Positions 8,560 through 15,964 of a stretch of 18,063 bases of DNA are shown here, piece after piece (the first letter of the stretch is position 1; each line of letters opens with the position of its first letter). The position numbers and the translations under genes were made by a program. The notes beneath the pieces were generated by a model. It was not told the DNA's origin, did not search any database, and was given only the letters and a program-made list of their open reading frames with translations. Origin of the DNA: Clostridia bacterium (GTDB lineage: Bacteria > Bacillota > Peptococcia > DRI-13 > DTU073); the NCBI GenBank assembly GCA_012842035.1, contig DUTO01000098.1, positions 1 through 18,063 of the forward strand. Reading direction: 5' to 3'.

Positions 8560-11500
8560 TTAACCTCGCTGTAAGATAATTTCTGAACCGTTTGTTAAAT
8601 CTACGATGTTATAGTTGATGCTTGTGGCCGCAAAGTCCGGCCGTTCACGAAAAGGTTTCTTTAGATAGACGATTCGAGTGTTGGTACCGTCTACTTCAAC
8701 AATAGCCAAAATATATTCATCAGGCTTGTTGAAGGCTGTAAGTATTTCATTCTTACTGATAGTCACTGTTGTAGCCCCCTTCGCCCTGCCCTTAACCTCA
8801 ATAAAGCGAAGGGTTGCCCCATCCTTGCCGCGTTTGTCCGAAGGTATCAATGATTCCACGTCATAGCCAGCTTTTGCCCCACTTACATCGCGGGGGAAGA
8901 AACCAAGCTCAGTTTCGATATCCAGCACGGTTTTCATCGCAATAAGCTCTATCTTTCGCCTTGCCGATACATCGATGGCAAATGTATCTGTTCTGCCCAT
9001 TAGCTTGTTCAACAGCCCTCGCGGGATGACAATCGCACCACCGACCACAACAGGTGGCATTGCAGAGATGAGTTTCTCTGTTTCCAATTCGGCGAGCCTC
9101 TTTTGCATGCGGGCTTCTAAATTCTCTGCTCTACGAGCTGCCATCTGTGAGTTTAACTTGGTCTTACTTTTACCTGTAGACTCTTTTTGTTTAAGGTCGG
9201 CAGAGCGAAAGTCCCAATACTGTATTTCAGCAGTCAAACGTTCTTTTACCGCCTTGGCTATTTTATCAATGAGTTTTATCTTGCGCTCACGCACTCTAGC
9301 AACGTGAGCAGGAGTAATCTGCGATATAGCATAGCTAACGGCAAGATCTTCTACATTTGCCTGTAACCAACTTTGACCAGTCAAAAAAGAACGGATTATG
9401 CTTTGCTCATCCTTGTTTGGAGCACGATAATCCAGATAGGGGGCATATCCGGCATTAATTGCCGTGCCATTCTTTTTTATCTCCACAAAATTTATCTGCT
9501 TTGAAATAATGCGCTTGCTTCCATTAGGTAGAATAACACCGTCTTGCACCGAATCCTCAATATAGAATAATAACCTTGCTTCCGTATCGGAATCGTTATC
9601 ATCGATAAATACCGCGCCACGTTTTAACACATCAACATTGCGCTCCAGAATAAGATCAATAGTTGCATTAAGAAGAGGATGACCCGGAGCAACCAGGGTA
9701 GCCGGAACCAACTCCTGTACATTACAATATTGTTTATCAAAGCAAACACGCTCATAACACTGTAATACCGGTTCACCAAAACCGATTTGCATATCGCGAT
9801 TTCGAACAGCAAAAGGTACGAATATTATTTCATAGCGTCCTTTTTCCCGGGGGCGAATTTTACCGCCAACACTTCGAAATGCTTCTATAAAGAACGACTC
9901 GATGAAGTGAGGTTGCAGCTTGTGGGCTTCCATACGCTCCATTTCTTCGCGAATAACCATTACCTGATGAACGTCCATAGTGTTTTCAGTTAAAGCATGT
10001 TCAGCAAGTAACCGCTTTAAAGCGTACCGGTCAAGAGAATGATCCACCACTTCATATAGCCGTGCTTTCACAGCAGGGTCATTACCATAACGCACCGCTT
10101 CAATCAGCAATTCTCGCAAAGGTCGATTATTAAAAGTCACCTTACCGAGAACATCAAATACTTTGCCCTTAAGGGTTTCTCGTTCCTGTTCTAATTTTTC
10201 GAGAAGTCTTTGAAAAACCATGCCCTCGCGGGTTTCGCGAGAAACAAGATTCCACAGATGGCAGACCTCAGTTTGCCCGATACGATGAATACGTCCGAAA
10301 CGCTGTTCAATGCGATTGGGATTCCACGGCAAGTCATAATTCACCATTAGATGAGCCCTTTGTAGGTTAATGCCCTCACCAGCCGCATCAGTAGCGATAA
10401 GTATGCGTACCTCCTTATCCTGCTTAAAAAGCTCCTCAACTTTACGTCGTTCATCACGAGGCAAACCACCGTGGATAATTACTACGGCCTTGTCATTACC
10501 AAGTAGAGAGCGAATTTTATCTGCTAGATAGCGTAAGGTATCCCGATGTTCAGTAAAAATAATCAGTTTCTCTCGGAGTCCATCTGCACCAAACATATTA
10601 TCATTATCTTGCAAAAGTTGAGAAAGTTCATCCCACTTGCGATCTTCGCCACTTGTACGAACCTCATTCGCCATGCATTCTAATCTTTCTAGAGTGGCAA
10701 TCTCTGCTTCCAATTCCGAGATAGTCTGAGCGGCGGTCGCTTGATCCACTACCTTTTCTTCTGCATCTTCCAATTCTGAAGAAGGCAAATCATCATCATC
10801 AAAGTCATCATAAAAAAGTATAGTATATTCAGCCACTCGTTTTCCGAGCCGCTCTTCGGCAAGTCTATTTTCAAGACGTTCACGACGACGTTTCAGGGAT
10901 TGATAGATTGCTTCCGGAGAGGAAGCAAGGCGACGTTGCAGAATTGTCAAAGCAAAGCCAACTGTAGTTTTACGTTCATTGTTCAATTGATCCGCACGGT
11001 TAAACTCCTCCTGTACATAGTCTGTTACCGCACGGTATAATTTTGCCTCAAGAGGTGATAGGTCGTAATTAACAGTGTAAGCTATACGTTCAGGGAAAAG
11101 TGGTGTTCCATCAAATTTTAACAATTCCTCTTTGACAAACCGACGCATGACATCCGATACATCTACTGCCCGGCTACCGCTCCTAACCACACCAGCAAAT
11201 CGGTCTTGATCGATAAGAGACATAAAAAGTTGAAAGTCTTCCTCCTTACCATTGTGGGGTGTAGCAGTTAAAAGAAGAAAATGACGTGTAAGGGATGACA
11301 ACAACCTACCTAGTTGAAAGCGCTTTGTATACTTTACTTCACCACTCCAAACAGTGGCAGACATTTTATGAGCTTCATCACAGACAATCAAATCCCAATC
11401 ACTGACCCACAGTTTTTCTTGAATCTCTTCGTTTCGGGACAACTTATCCAAACGAGCGATACAAAAATTTACTTCTGTAAATACATTACCCGTAACAGCA

Positions 11501-12009
11501 GACTCAATACGGTCATTTGTGAGTATCTCAAAACGCAGATTAAATTTACGATAGAGCTCGTCCTGCCACTGTTCTGCCAAGTTGCCCGGTGTAACTATCA
11601 AACAGCGCTTTAAATCACCACGGATAAGCAATTCTTTTAAAAATAAACCTGTCATAATTGTTTTACCCGCCCCGGGATCGTCAGCTAGTATATAGCGTAA
11701 AGGCAGTCGCGGAAGCATTTCCTGATAAACCGCTGAAATCTGATGAGGAAGCGGCTCTATTGTGGATGTATGTACCGCCAGATAGGGGTCAAAGATGTGA
11801 GCAAGGTCGATACGATAGGCTTCTGATATAAGACGAAGAAGATTAGCATCCGCATCAAAACTCCATGGCAGACTGCTGTCCAAAACATTCAGCCGTTCCT
11901 CATCTTCTCTGTACAAAAGCTGACTAGCAAGTTGCCCCTTGGTATCTTTAAACGTAATCTCCAATACGGCATTACCATACCATTTAGTAGCCACAATACT
12001 TACCGGCAT
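8560..12009 (-). CDS. SNF2-type helicase with C-terminal DUF3883 nuclease-like domain
   Basis: This superfamily 2 translocase is the first gene of the cassette, 1149 residues from this ATG. Motif I is DDPGAGKT (110-117), the DEAH box 211-214, TATPHNG 248-254. The second RecA lobe has IIHGG (511-515), ATDAAGEGINLQ (539-550) and RFGRIHRIGQ (570-579). An acidic linker (401-415, mostly Asp/Glu) lies between the lobes. The C-terminus (about 1040-1149) matches DUF3883, with GYDVES (1048-1053) and FIEVKGR (1069-1075) resembling the D...ExK core of PD-(D/E)XK nucleases. The start is doubtful. The reading frame stays open to 12078 and encodes family-like sequence (RLEDITVGAKIVGI) upstream, but has no standard start codon there. 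The only ATG with a good ribosome site, at 12065-12063, is one base out of frame. The 12009 ATG has no clear ribosome site and would trim the conserved N-terminus by about 20 residues. Confidence 0.9.
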   Translation of the reverse strand: MPVSIVATKWYGNAVLEITFKDTKGQLASQLLYREDEERLNVLDSSLPWSFDADANLLRLISEAYRIDLAHIFDPYLAVHTSTIEPLPHQISAVYQEMLPRLPLRYILADDPGAGKTIMTGLFLKELLIRGDLKRCLIVTPGNLAEQWQDELYRKFNLRFEILTNDRIESAVTGNVFTEVNFCIARLDKLSRNEEIQEKLWVSDWDLIVCDEAHKMSATVWSGEVKYTKRFQLGRLLSSLTRHFLLLTATPHNGKEEDFQLFMSLIDQDRFAGVVRSGSRAVDVSDVMRRFVKEELLKFDGTPLFPERIAYTVNYDLSPLEAKLYRAVTDYVQEEFNRADQLNNERKTTVGFALTILQRRLASSPEAIYQSLKRRRERLENRLAEERLGKRVAEYTILFYDDFDDDDLPSSELEDAEEKVVDQATAAQTISELEAEIATLERLECMANEVRTSGEDRKWDELSQLLQDNDNMFGADGLREKLIIFTEHRDTLRYLADKIRSLLGNDKAVVIIHGGLPRDERRKVEELFKQDKEVRILIATDAAGEGINLQRAHLMVNYDLPWNPNRIEQRFGRIHRIGQTEVCHLWNLVSRETREGMVFQRLLEKLEQERETLKGKVFDVLGKVTFNNRPLRELLIEAVRYGNDPAVKARLYEVVDHSLDRYALKRLLAEHALTENTMDVHQVMVIREEMERMEAHKLQPHFIESFFIEAFRSVGGKIRPREKGRYEIIFVPFAVRNRDMQIGFGEPVLQCYERVCFDKQYCNVQELVPATLVAPGHPLLNATIDLILERNVDVLKRGAVFIDDNDSDTEARLLFYIEDSVQDGVILPNGSKRIISKQINFVEIKKNGTAINAGYAPYLDYRAPNKDEQSIIRSFLTGQSWLQANVEDLAVSYAISQITPAHVARVRERKIKLIDKIAKAVKERLTAEIQYWDFRSADLKQKESTGKSKTKLNSQMAARRAENLEARMQKRLAELETEKLISAMPPVVVGGAIVIPRGLLNKLMGRTDTFAIDVSARRKIELIAMKTVLDIETELGFFPRDVSGAKAGYDVESLIPSDKRGKDGATLRFIEVKGRAKGATTVTISKNEILTAFNKPDEYILAIVEVDGTNTRIVYLKKPFRERPDFAATSINYNIVDLTNGSEIILQRG

Positions 12010-12065
12010 ATTGCCTGATATACCAACAATTTTTGCCCCAACAGTTATATCTTCAAGTCGGGCAT

Positions 12066-12272
12066 CTATTTCTCCCCCTTAGGGATATACGGCAACATTT
12101 CCCTAATCCCACTAACATCACACACCAGCACCCCGCAAATCTTCTGTAATATTTCCGTGATTTTTCCCAAGTTTCGTAATAGAGGCAAAATTAATCCCGG
12201 CAACTTTTTGCAAGTCTTTTTCTTCATGTCCTTAAAGAATTTCCAAAGTTTTTTATAACCGATAACTATCAC
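12066..12272 (-). pseudogene. Frame-broken Xre/Cro-type HTH regulator upstream of the cassette
   Basis: The open frame starts with GTG and encodes 68 residues. Its beginning (GYKKLWKFFKD) and end (EILQKICGVLVCDVSGI) match a common family of about 70-residue HTH regulators. The middle does not: the expected HTH sequence (DLQKVAGINFASITKLGKN) is found in another frame, reached if one A is added to the AAAAA run near 12209. The frame returns after a second length change near 12169. As it stands the recognition helix would be garbled, so the gene is probably non-functional unless the sequence is wrong. The stop codon directly precedes the ATG at 12065, and its last codons (AAG GGG GAG) double as a ribosome binding site for the helicase gene. 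This placement suggests it was the operon's own regulator. Assignment by pattern, not by search. Confidence 0.6.
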
Positions 12273-12311
12273 GCTTACCTCTTCCCAATAGAGGCTTTCA
12301 ATTCATATCTA

Positions 12312-12340
12312 AATGTATCATATATATCCATTTGATTCAA
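12312..12340 (-). promoter_or_regulatory. Candidate promoter for the HTH-helicase operon
   Basis: On the minus strand TTGAAT (12340-12335) and TACATT (12317-12312) are separated by 17 bases, each matching four of six consensus positions. It lies about 40 bases upstream of the HTH start and downstream of the preceding gene remnant's stop, the expected place for the operon promoter. The surrounding sequence is A/T-rich, so a chance match is possible. Confidence 0.35.
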
Positions 12341-12345
12341 TTTTT

Positions 12346-12486
12346 TCACGAAAATAATATATTATGGCGAATCATCACACATTTTGGGTATATTGGCACA
12401 TCCAACTCTTTATAAAAAGGCTGGATACTTTCTGGAACGGCATCGGCAATCCTTGTGAATAACCAGTAGTCTTTTATAGTTCTATA
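12346..12486 (-). pseudogene. 3' remnant of an unidentified minus-strand gene
   Basis: A 46-codon open stretch ending in TGA reads like real protein: DYWLFTRIADAVPESI followed by FYKELDVPIYPK and a short basic tail. It has no start codon with a ribosome site; it is preceded by a stop. The adjacent stretch in another frame (12474-12550) also looks coding (SGEKFNLAAFPDIEL) and would join it if one base were added near 12475. I do not recognise the family. It overlaps the region just upstream of the toxin remnant on the other strand, so at least one of the two is decayed. Confidence 0.3.
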
Positions 12487-12565
12487 TCAGGGAATGCCGC
12501 TAAATTAAATTTTTCACCTGACCGAATAGATGAGCTGAATAAGAAAACGGCATATCAAGACTCCT

Positions 12566-12790
12566 ATGTTAATTAAAAGCGAAAAGCTTGAATTAAACTA
12601 TGCCCAATCTGAAGTAAAAGAGTTTCTAGTAAACAGTATTATTCTAACAGTAAAACATAAAGAATACTTGGAACAGTTTGTCAAAGGAAATTACAAACCG
12701 GAGCTACTGTTTTCCGGAGAGACTTTAGAGAATATAAAAATGCACCCTATGGCACTTTGGAAAACTATGAATATAGGTAAAAAACAAGAG
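12566..12790 (+). pseudogene. C-terminal remnant of an AbiEii/AbiGii-type nucleotidyltransferase toxin
   Basis: The reading frame beginning at ATG 12566 encodes a segment resembling the C-terminal end of DUF1814/AbiEii-family toxins: a helix (NYAQSEVKEFL), then YLEQFVKGNYKPELLF and the closing motif HPMALWKTMNI. The catalytic nucleotidyltransferase domain, with its GSxxxxDxD motif, is absent upstream; there is no room for it before the minus-strand remnant. There is no convincing ribosome site at 12566. The frame formally continues to 12994, but beyond about 12790 it loses similarity and then runs antisense to the serpin gene, so that part is treated as non-coding. AbiEii toxins work with AbiEi antitoxins in phage defense, so this is likely debris of a second defense module. 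Confidence 0.45.
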
Positions 12791-12907
12791 CCGCAGGTAA
12801 TCGTTCTATGTTGCCATATTATAGGGATTTTCTCCAAATCTATTAGAGGGCTATATAGAATACTATTTTGTTTTAGGAGGTCATCACAATTTTTGTATCA
12901 ATTTGTT

Positions 12908-13903
12908 CTATTTGTCAATATCCAATACTGTTCCCATAAATATTGGCCAATTTGTTTCATTATCCATTATTATATATATAAAAGGCTTGTTTAATTTAAC
13001 TTGATATCTCTCTTCATTTATAGTGGCTGTTGTCGCAACCATTCCCACGGAAGTCACTGCTGCCGCTTTAGTGCCCAATTCATCTACTTCTATAAAGGTC
13101 TTATGAAGCACTTCATCAATATATATATTTTCCCCTTTTGTTTTTGCCATCTTAGAAAAATCAGCTTTTACCTGATCAAAAGCATCCACCATACCTAGGC
13201 TTATCAATAAATCGTTCATTTTCACACCATAATCATAAGTGAACTTTGGCAAATAGGCATCCACCTTTACTCTTCTTGACGAATTTATAAGATTCAGGAA
13301 GGTCTCCCCAGTCATTTCACTTACATATTGGTGAATATTGTCCGGAAGAATCCCTACAAAGCTAAACTTATTTTCGGCATAAGGCTTTATAAAACCTATG
13401 GACTGCCCATCACTCAAGTAGATATTTTCCTCTGACTGCATTAGTTTAATTTCTTTTTTATCTTTTTTATGGTTAGTAAATAGGTCATTATGAACCTGAT
13501 GTTCAGCATAAGTTTCTTCCCATTTTGCATCAAAGGCTATGGCATTAACCAAATACATAACACTATCCGGATGAACGTCATTTATGATTTCTTTAATCAT
13601 TCCTTCAGTATGCTTATCCACCCAACCATTAATCTTACCGGCCGTCTTGTTATTAAACTTTTCTTTATTGATTTCAGCTTGATAATATTCTAAATTCATC
13701 TCAAAAAACTTTTTAACTATATCCGTATCATCTCGCTCATTAATCCAAATAGAATTTGCGATATGCAAATCATTGTTTTTTAAAATTTTCGCGTGATTCA
13801 AAAGGTTTTTATTAAGCCCCTCTATTTCTGCGCCCAAAACTTGTTCTATTTGAGATAATGTTTCATTATTGGCCCCATTAGCGGTCATTGAAAGCGCCAT
13901 CAA
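12908..13903 (-). CDS. Serpin-family protein, N-terminally truncated
   Basis: The 331 residues cover most of a serpin, a protease inhibitor that traps serine or cysteine proteases by reactive-loop insertion. Visible landmarks are the strand/helix core HIANSIWIN (47-55), YLVNAIAFDAKWEE (117-130), a breach region near KVDAYLPKF (213-221), and the hinge DELGTKAAAVTS (274-285) of the inhibitory type. The loop runs to about residue 300, with the scissile bond probably among MVATTA. It ends in the usual strand FIYIIMDNETNWPIFMGTVLD. Helix A and any signal peptide are missing. The in-frame start is TTG at 13903; upstream codons still encode the family motif SPISVLMAL. The ATG at 13944, behind a GAGGAGGGG site, is one base out of frame and stops after seven codons. 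It may therefore be a pseudogene or affected by a sequence error. Confidence 0.85.
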   Translation of the reverse strand: MMALSMTANGANNETLSQIEQVLGAEIEGLNKNLLNHAKILKNNDLHIANSIWINERDDTDIVKKFFEMNLEYYQAEINKEKFNNKTAGKINGWVDKHTEGMIKEIINDVHPDSVMYLVNAIAFDAKWEETYAEHQVHNDLFTNHKKDKKEIKLMQSEENIYLSDGQSIGFIKPYAENKFSFVGILPDNIHQYVSEMTGETFLNLINSSRRVKVDAYLPKFTYDYGVKMNDLLISLGMVDAFDQVKADFSKMAKTKGENIYIDEVLHKTFIEVDELGTKAAAVTSVGMVATTATINEERYQVKLNKPFIYIIMDNETNWPIFMGTVLDIDK

Positions 13904-13920
13904 TACGGAAATAGGGGAAA

Positions 13921-13944
13921 TTAAATAATTTTTGATTTACCCAT
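13921..13944 (-). other. Orphan start of the serpin reading frame, one base out of register
   Basis: A strong ribosome site (GAGGAGGGG) leads to ATG at 13944-13942, but the frame reads only seven codons before TAA at 13921. Adding one A to the AAAAA run (13930-13934 region) would give MGKSKNYL followed by SPISVLMALSM and continue into the serpin. This is the expected native start of the gene as it now exists, though still lacking helix A. Confidence 0.5.
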
Positions 13945-13983
13945 TTCCCCCTCCTCAAAAATTAATAAAGAACCGAATGAAGG

Positions 13984-14820
13984 TTAAAGCTTGATAGAAG
14001 AAATTTCCTCCGGCACAGTTTTTTGCAGTTCTTCCAAAATCTCTTTATCTTTATGGGTAAAAAACTTTAATCTGGGAAATGCTTTCAATAATCTTTTATA
14101 CCCCCAAGGAACAGCTAGTAAAAACTCTTTATTCGCTCGATATAATTCACCCAGAACTTGTTTCCGCTGTGCCAATACTTTTCTTGCTCTATACCTTTTC
14201 TTTAAACTATCCTTCCTTTGGACAACAACAATAGTTTTATAAGCAATATTTTCTCCGATACTATCCGAGCTTTCCCGAATTTTTAAGGCTATTTTATTAA
14301 TTGTTTTCAACTTCCTGTTTAATTCCAAAATTAAGTTAACAGTAGCTAAAAAATCAGCAATTAATAAAATAGAAAAAACAAGCAACAAGCCTTCACTCAA
14401 GGTCTGTGGAATTAAATTTATTAAAGAAGAAACATTAGGGTGTATTCTGTCAACCAAAATCAGACAAGCTACTCCCCATTTTAAGGAAAATAACAAACAA
14501 ACATAGCCACCAATATTAAACGGCATCTCGGAGTAATCCCACCACTTTTGCTGAAAAATTTGAGCAAGCAAAAATCCCACCAAAAGCTCTAAAGCAGTAG
14601 TAATCAAAACAGAGCCCAGAAATAGATATAACAAGTTATTGGCCACAGAATCTAATAAAAAAATTACCAAAATAGCCCCTATTCCGTAAATGGGACAATA
14701 AGGACCGTTTAAAAAACCTCGATTGACAAATTCACCTCTTTTACCAGCTGCATAAATAACCTCAATACCCCATCCCAATACAGCATAAATAAAAAAACAC
14801 CACAGAATATTATTAAACAT
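13984..14820 (-). CDS. CmpB-family (PF06541/COG4905) membrane protein
   Basis: This 278-residue protein is annotated in databases as a putative ABC-transporter permease of the CmpB type, although no transport function is proven. The first 165 residues contain about five hydrophobic segments (roughly 3-20, 45-60, 62-88, 104-124 and 142-165). The family motifs are GFLNGPYCPIYGIGA (35-49) and the PFNIGGYVCLLFSLKWG stretch (100-116). From about 170 the protein becomes a basic cytoplasmic tail with many Lys/Arg. ATG at 14820 follows AAGGGAAGGG. No ATPase partner is adjacent on this strand. The serpin start is only 39 nt downstream of its stop, so the two may share a transcript. Confidence 0.82.
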   Translation of the reverse strand: MFNNILWCFFIYAVLGWGIEVIYAAGKRGEFVNRGFLNGPYCPIYGIGAILVIFLLDSVANNLLYLFLGSVLITTALELLVGFLLAQIFQQKWWDYSEMPFNIGGYVCLLFSLKWGVACLILVDRIHPNVSSLINLIPQTLSEGLLLVFSILLIADFLATVNLILELNRKLKTINKIALKIRESSDSIGENIAYKTIVVVQRKDSLKKRYRARKVLAQRKQVLGELYRANKEFLLAVPWGYKRLLKAFPRLKFFTHKDKEILEELQKTVPEEISSIKL

Positions 14821-14867
14821 CAGAATATTCCCTTCCCTTAATAAACGATTAAAATAACATCTTGAAT

Positions 14868-14895
14868 TAATGGGATTTATAGCTAATTCCCATTA
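14868..14895. repeat. Perfect 8-bp inverted repeat upstream of the CmpB-type gene
   Basis: TAATGGGA and TCCCATTA are perfect inverted copies separated by 12 bases. They lie between the stop of the 282-residue protein gene and the start of the CmpB-type gene. On the minus strand the sequence after the stem (ATTCAAGATGTTATTTT) is only loosely T-rich. The element could be a weak terminator for the upstream gene or an operator for the downstream gene. Confidence 0.35.
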
Positions 14896-14953
14896 TAACA
14901 AGTTCACGCCTATAACTTCTTTTCCAATCTGAGCACCCCTGTCTATATTTTCT

Positions 14954-15802
14954 TTATCTTTCATAATCTTTTAACTTTCCTGAGTTTCTTCCTTTTATCG
15001 TATCATTGCCAGTAACGAGATCGGAAAACCCTGAAAACTCATTTTTTACCGAATCCATTACACTAGACAGCCCTCTCCTACTTCGCTCCTCTTTCCAATT
15101 ACATTCTATCTGCTTTCTTAACTGTTCGGTTTCAAAAACTATTTCTTCAACCCTTTCTACGTAACTATTAACCAAAGGGTCGTTAAAATACTTTTCATTT
15201 AATGTTCTAAATCTAATTACATCTGCACCATTAAAATTAATTTCATTAAATTCACTCGCATTAAGTTTTACTAATTCCACCGGATTCATTTTTAAAATTT
15301 CTTTCATCTTTTGATTTTCTGCCAATACATATTCTCTGGCATTTCTCCAGTACCTATTCAATATATTGGTTTCTCTCTCCATACAACCAATTGCTAATAC
15401 TCGCTCTCTATCATATAACTGACCATAAAAATATTCCCTTATTTTATTAAATATATTTGCCTGATGTTGCGAATCCTTAGCAAAAATTTCCTGATTTACC
15501 TCCGGGGAATTATTTAATGAAAAATAATTAACATCTTTTTTAATCTCAGAATTTCTATAGTCATTCAAAGCTTTACATGCCATCTTGCGACCTTGCTGAT
15601 GGGCAATCTCCCAACGACGTTTTTCTTCAGGTGACATTTCAGCCAAATAAAGGTTATACTCAACTTTGGCCTTTTTTACTATTGGCTCCAAATCGTAATC
15701 TGAGGAGCTCTGCTCACCCATAACCCATTCATAGATATTTTTTTCATTAATTGGAGATAAAAAACCAGGCGCAGTTTTGCCGAACCGACCCACCAATCCC
15801 AT
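14954..15802 (-). CDS. Unrecognised 282-residue soluble protein
   Basis: I do not recognise this protein. It is soluble and highly charged, with no signal peptide or membrane segment. The N-terminal 30 residues are Gly/Pro-containing (GLVGRFGKTAPGFLSP) and probably extended. Most of the remainder is predicted helical, with Glu/Lys/Arg-rich stretches at about 55-90, 105-175 and 200-245 that could form coiled coils. Single cysteines occur at 76, 140 and 234 without pairing. The ATG at 15802 is preceded by AAGGAGC at good spacing, and the open frame is long and uninterrupted, so it is a real gene. It lies on the same strand as, and upstream of, the CmpB-type gene, separated by 133 nt with an inverted repeat. 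Confidence 0.72.
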   Translation of the reverse strand: MGLVGRFGKTAPGFLSPINEKNIYEWVMGEQSSSDYDLEPIVKKAKVEYNLYLAEMSPEEKRRWEIAHQQGRKMACKALNDYRNSEIKKDVNYFSLNNSPEVNQEIFAKDSQHQANIFNKIREYFYGQLYDRERVLAIGCMERETNILNRYWRNAREYVLAENQKMKEILKMNPVELVKLNASEFNEINFNGADVIRFRTLNEKYFNDPLVNSYVERVEEIVFETEQLRKQIECNWKEERSRRGLSSVMDSVKNEFSGFSDLVTGNDTIKGRNSGKLKDYER

Positions 15803-15872
15803 ACCATTAGCTCCTTTCTTCTACTTTTTAATATATTTCACCACTAGCATTGCATAAAATGAAAAAGTATTA

Positions 15873-15912
15873 GATTAGCAAGCAGAACAGATAAAACTTG
15901 CAAGATTAGCAA
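15873..15912. repeat. Direct repeat GATTAGCAA, 31 bp apart
   Basis: GATTAGCAA occurs at 15873-15881 and again at 15904-15912, 31 bases apart, close to three helical turns, so both copies face the same side of the DNA. They lie 71-110 bases upstream of the 282-residue protein's start. Between them is the self-complementary TTGCAA. This spacing is what a pair of sites for a cooperative regulator would show, but A/T-rich sequence can produce it by chance. Confidence 0.35.
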
Positions 15913-15945
15913 ATTTTCCACAAATAATGCTTAAATATAAGAAAA

Positions 15946-15964
15946 ATTCCTTTATAATAGGAAT
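15946..15964. repeat. Inverted repeat ATTCCT-N7-AGGAAT enclosing TATAAT
   Basis: ATTCCT (15946-15951) and AGGAAT (15959-15964) are perfect inverted copies around TTATAAT, which contains an exact plus-strand TATAAT at 15953-15958. No good -35 element lies 16-18 bases upstream and no clear gene follows on the plus strand, so it may be a regulated promoter for a small RNA or simply chance. Confidence 0.28.

Noticed and set aside
2355..9993. Many plus-strand open frames of 60-170 codons inside the defense operon
   Set aside because: They lie antisense to long, motif-bearing genes, lack ribosome sites and resemble no family; they are shadows of the real coding strand.
2394..12009. Assignment of the cassette as BREX or DISARM
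   Set aside because: There is no PglZ, BrxL, DrmB (DUF1998) or PLD protein; sharing a methyltransferase and helicase is not enough.
12791..12994. Distal half of the 142-codon plus-strand frame
   Set aside because: It loses toxin-family similarity and becomes antisense to the serpin 3' end; the AGGAGG near 12877 has no credible gene behind it.
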